Assembly (NCBI GenBank): GCA_030066735.1
Contig: JASJBB010000055.1
Span: forward strand, 1 to 34,637
Reading direction: 5' to 3'
DNA from: Woeseiaceae bacterium
GTDB taxonomy: Bacteria; Pseudomonadota; Gammaproteobacteria; Steroidobacterales; Woeseiaceae
Length of the DNA: 34,637 nucleotides
The notes under the pieces were generated by a model. That model saw nothing but the letters and a program-made list of their open reading frames with translations. It was not told the DNA's origin and did no database searches. A program made the position numbers and the translations under genes. Of the stretch, positions 34,430 to 34,637 are shown one piece after another. Numbering within the stretch: position 1 is the stretch's first letter; each line of letters starts with the position of its first letter.

Positions 34430-34637
34430 ATGCATCGCAGGTTGTTGAAAGCTCTGGTTGTTCTCGTGGGGACATTGGCCGGCGGAGTGGCAATGGCCCA
34501 GTCGACGGAGATCGAGCAGGCGCGTAACGAGCTGCAGGCCGGCAGGGACCAGATTATCCGCGAAGAGCTGGGTCTCAGCGCCGAGCAGCATGCCGGGTTC
34601 TGGCCCATCTACCGCGCCTACGTGGCCCGGCTGTCGC
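34430..34637 (+). CDS. Partial gene: exported helical protein cut by the window edge
   Basis: The first 69 codons of a gene run off the end of the window. The start ATG at 34430 has GGAAGG just upstream. A signal peptide (MHRRLLKALVVLVGTLAGGV, then AMA|Q) is followed by a charged helix and the motif LGLSAEQHAGFWPIYRAY. The pattern 'Leu-Ser/Thr-x-Glu-Gln...FWPIY..Y' occurs in small periplasmic helical proteins reminiscent of the Spy/CpxP group. The function is unknown, and the C-terminus and true length cannot be seen. Confidence 0.8.
   Translation, partial: MHRRLLKALVVLVGTLAGGVAMAQSTEIEQARNELQAGRDQIIREELGLSAEQHAGFWPIYRAYVARLS

Overview
The window is about 34.6 kb of gene-dense, GC-rich chromosomal DNA from a Gram-negative bacterium, most likely a gammaproteobacterium. 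It carries a complete MlaFEDCB outer-membrane lipid-asymmetry system, and bepA, bcp, gcvR, dapA and a small lipoprotein lie next to each other much as in Escherichia coli. Pairing SufU and SufT with SufBCDS, and lacking SufA and SufE, points away from the enterics towards lineages such as Chromatiales, Woeseiales or Xanthomonadales relatives. That placement is an inference. No phage, insertion sequence, CRISPR array or defence island was seen.

Region 1 (6-6770, minus strand) is a tightly packed Fe-S assembly operon read sufR-sufB-sufC-sufD-sufS-sufU-sufT-sixA. An IscR-type palindrome sits just upstream of sufR. Region 2 (6839-9817, plus strand) is mlaFEDCB, with mlaF probably starting at a rare CTG codon. 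Region 3 (9814-13216, minus strand) is gcvR-bcp-bepA-mlaA, so the outer-membrane partner MlaA lies tail to tail with the Mla transporter operon. Region 4 (13310-14597, plus strand) is dapA, a tiny BamC-like lipoprotein, tRNA-Ser(GGA) and a strong terminator.

Region 5 (14659-19042, plus strand) starts with a tandem palindromic repeat. It continues with a two-domain polyphosphate:AMP phosphotransferase, a divergent CYTH/triphosphate-tunnel-like protein, a DUF481 barrel and a second outer-membrane barrel. Region 6 (19162-22002) has an unknown helical protein on the minus strand, divergent from an AraC-type regulator that is followed by a secreted CotH-kinase-like protein. Region 7 (21999-26849, minus strand) is an RND efflux pair and a six-helix K+ channel-like protein. 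Region 8 (26914-34637) holds a fused MipA-plus-second-barrel protein, a membrane-anchored orphan TAXI-type binding protein, a 1132-residue AsmA-family protein with about eight 69-residue repeats, two lipoproteins, and the start of a small exported helical protein cut by the window edge.

The common theme is envelope maintenance: Mla and AsmA-type lipid transport, BepA quality control, several outer-membrane barrels and lipoproteins, and efflux. Fe-S assembly and small metabolic units make up the rest. The candidates for something undescribed are the CYTH-like partner of the polyphosphate enzyme, the CotH-like exported protein, the double-barrel fusion, the TAXI protein with a cytoplasmic tail, and the repeat-built AsmA protein. 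Four of the five convergent gene pairs share exactly four bases at their stop codons.
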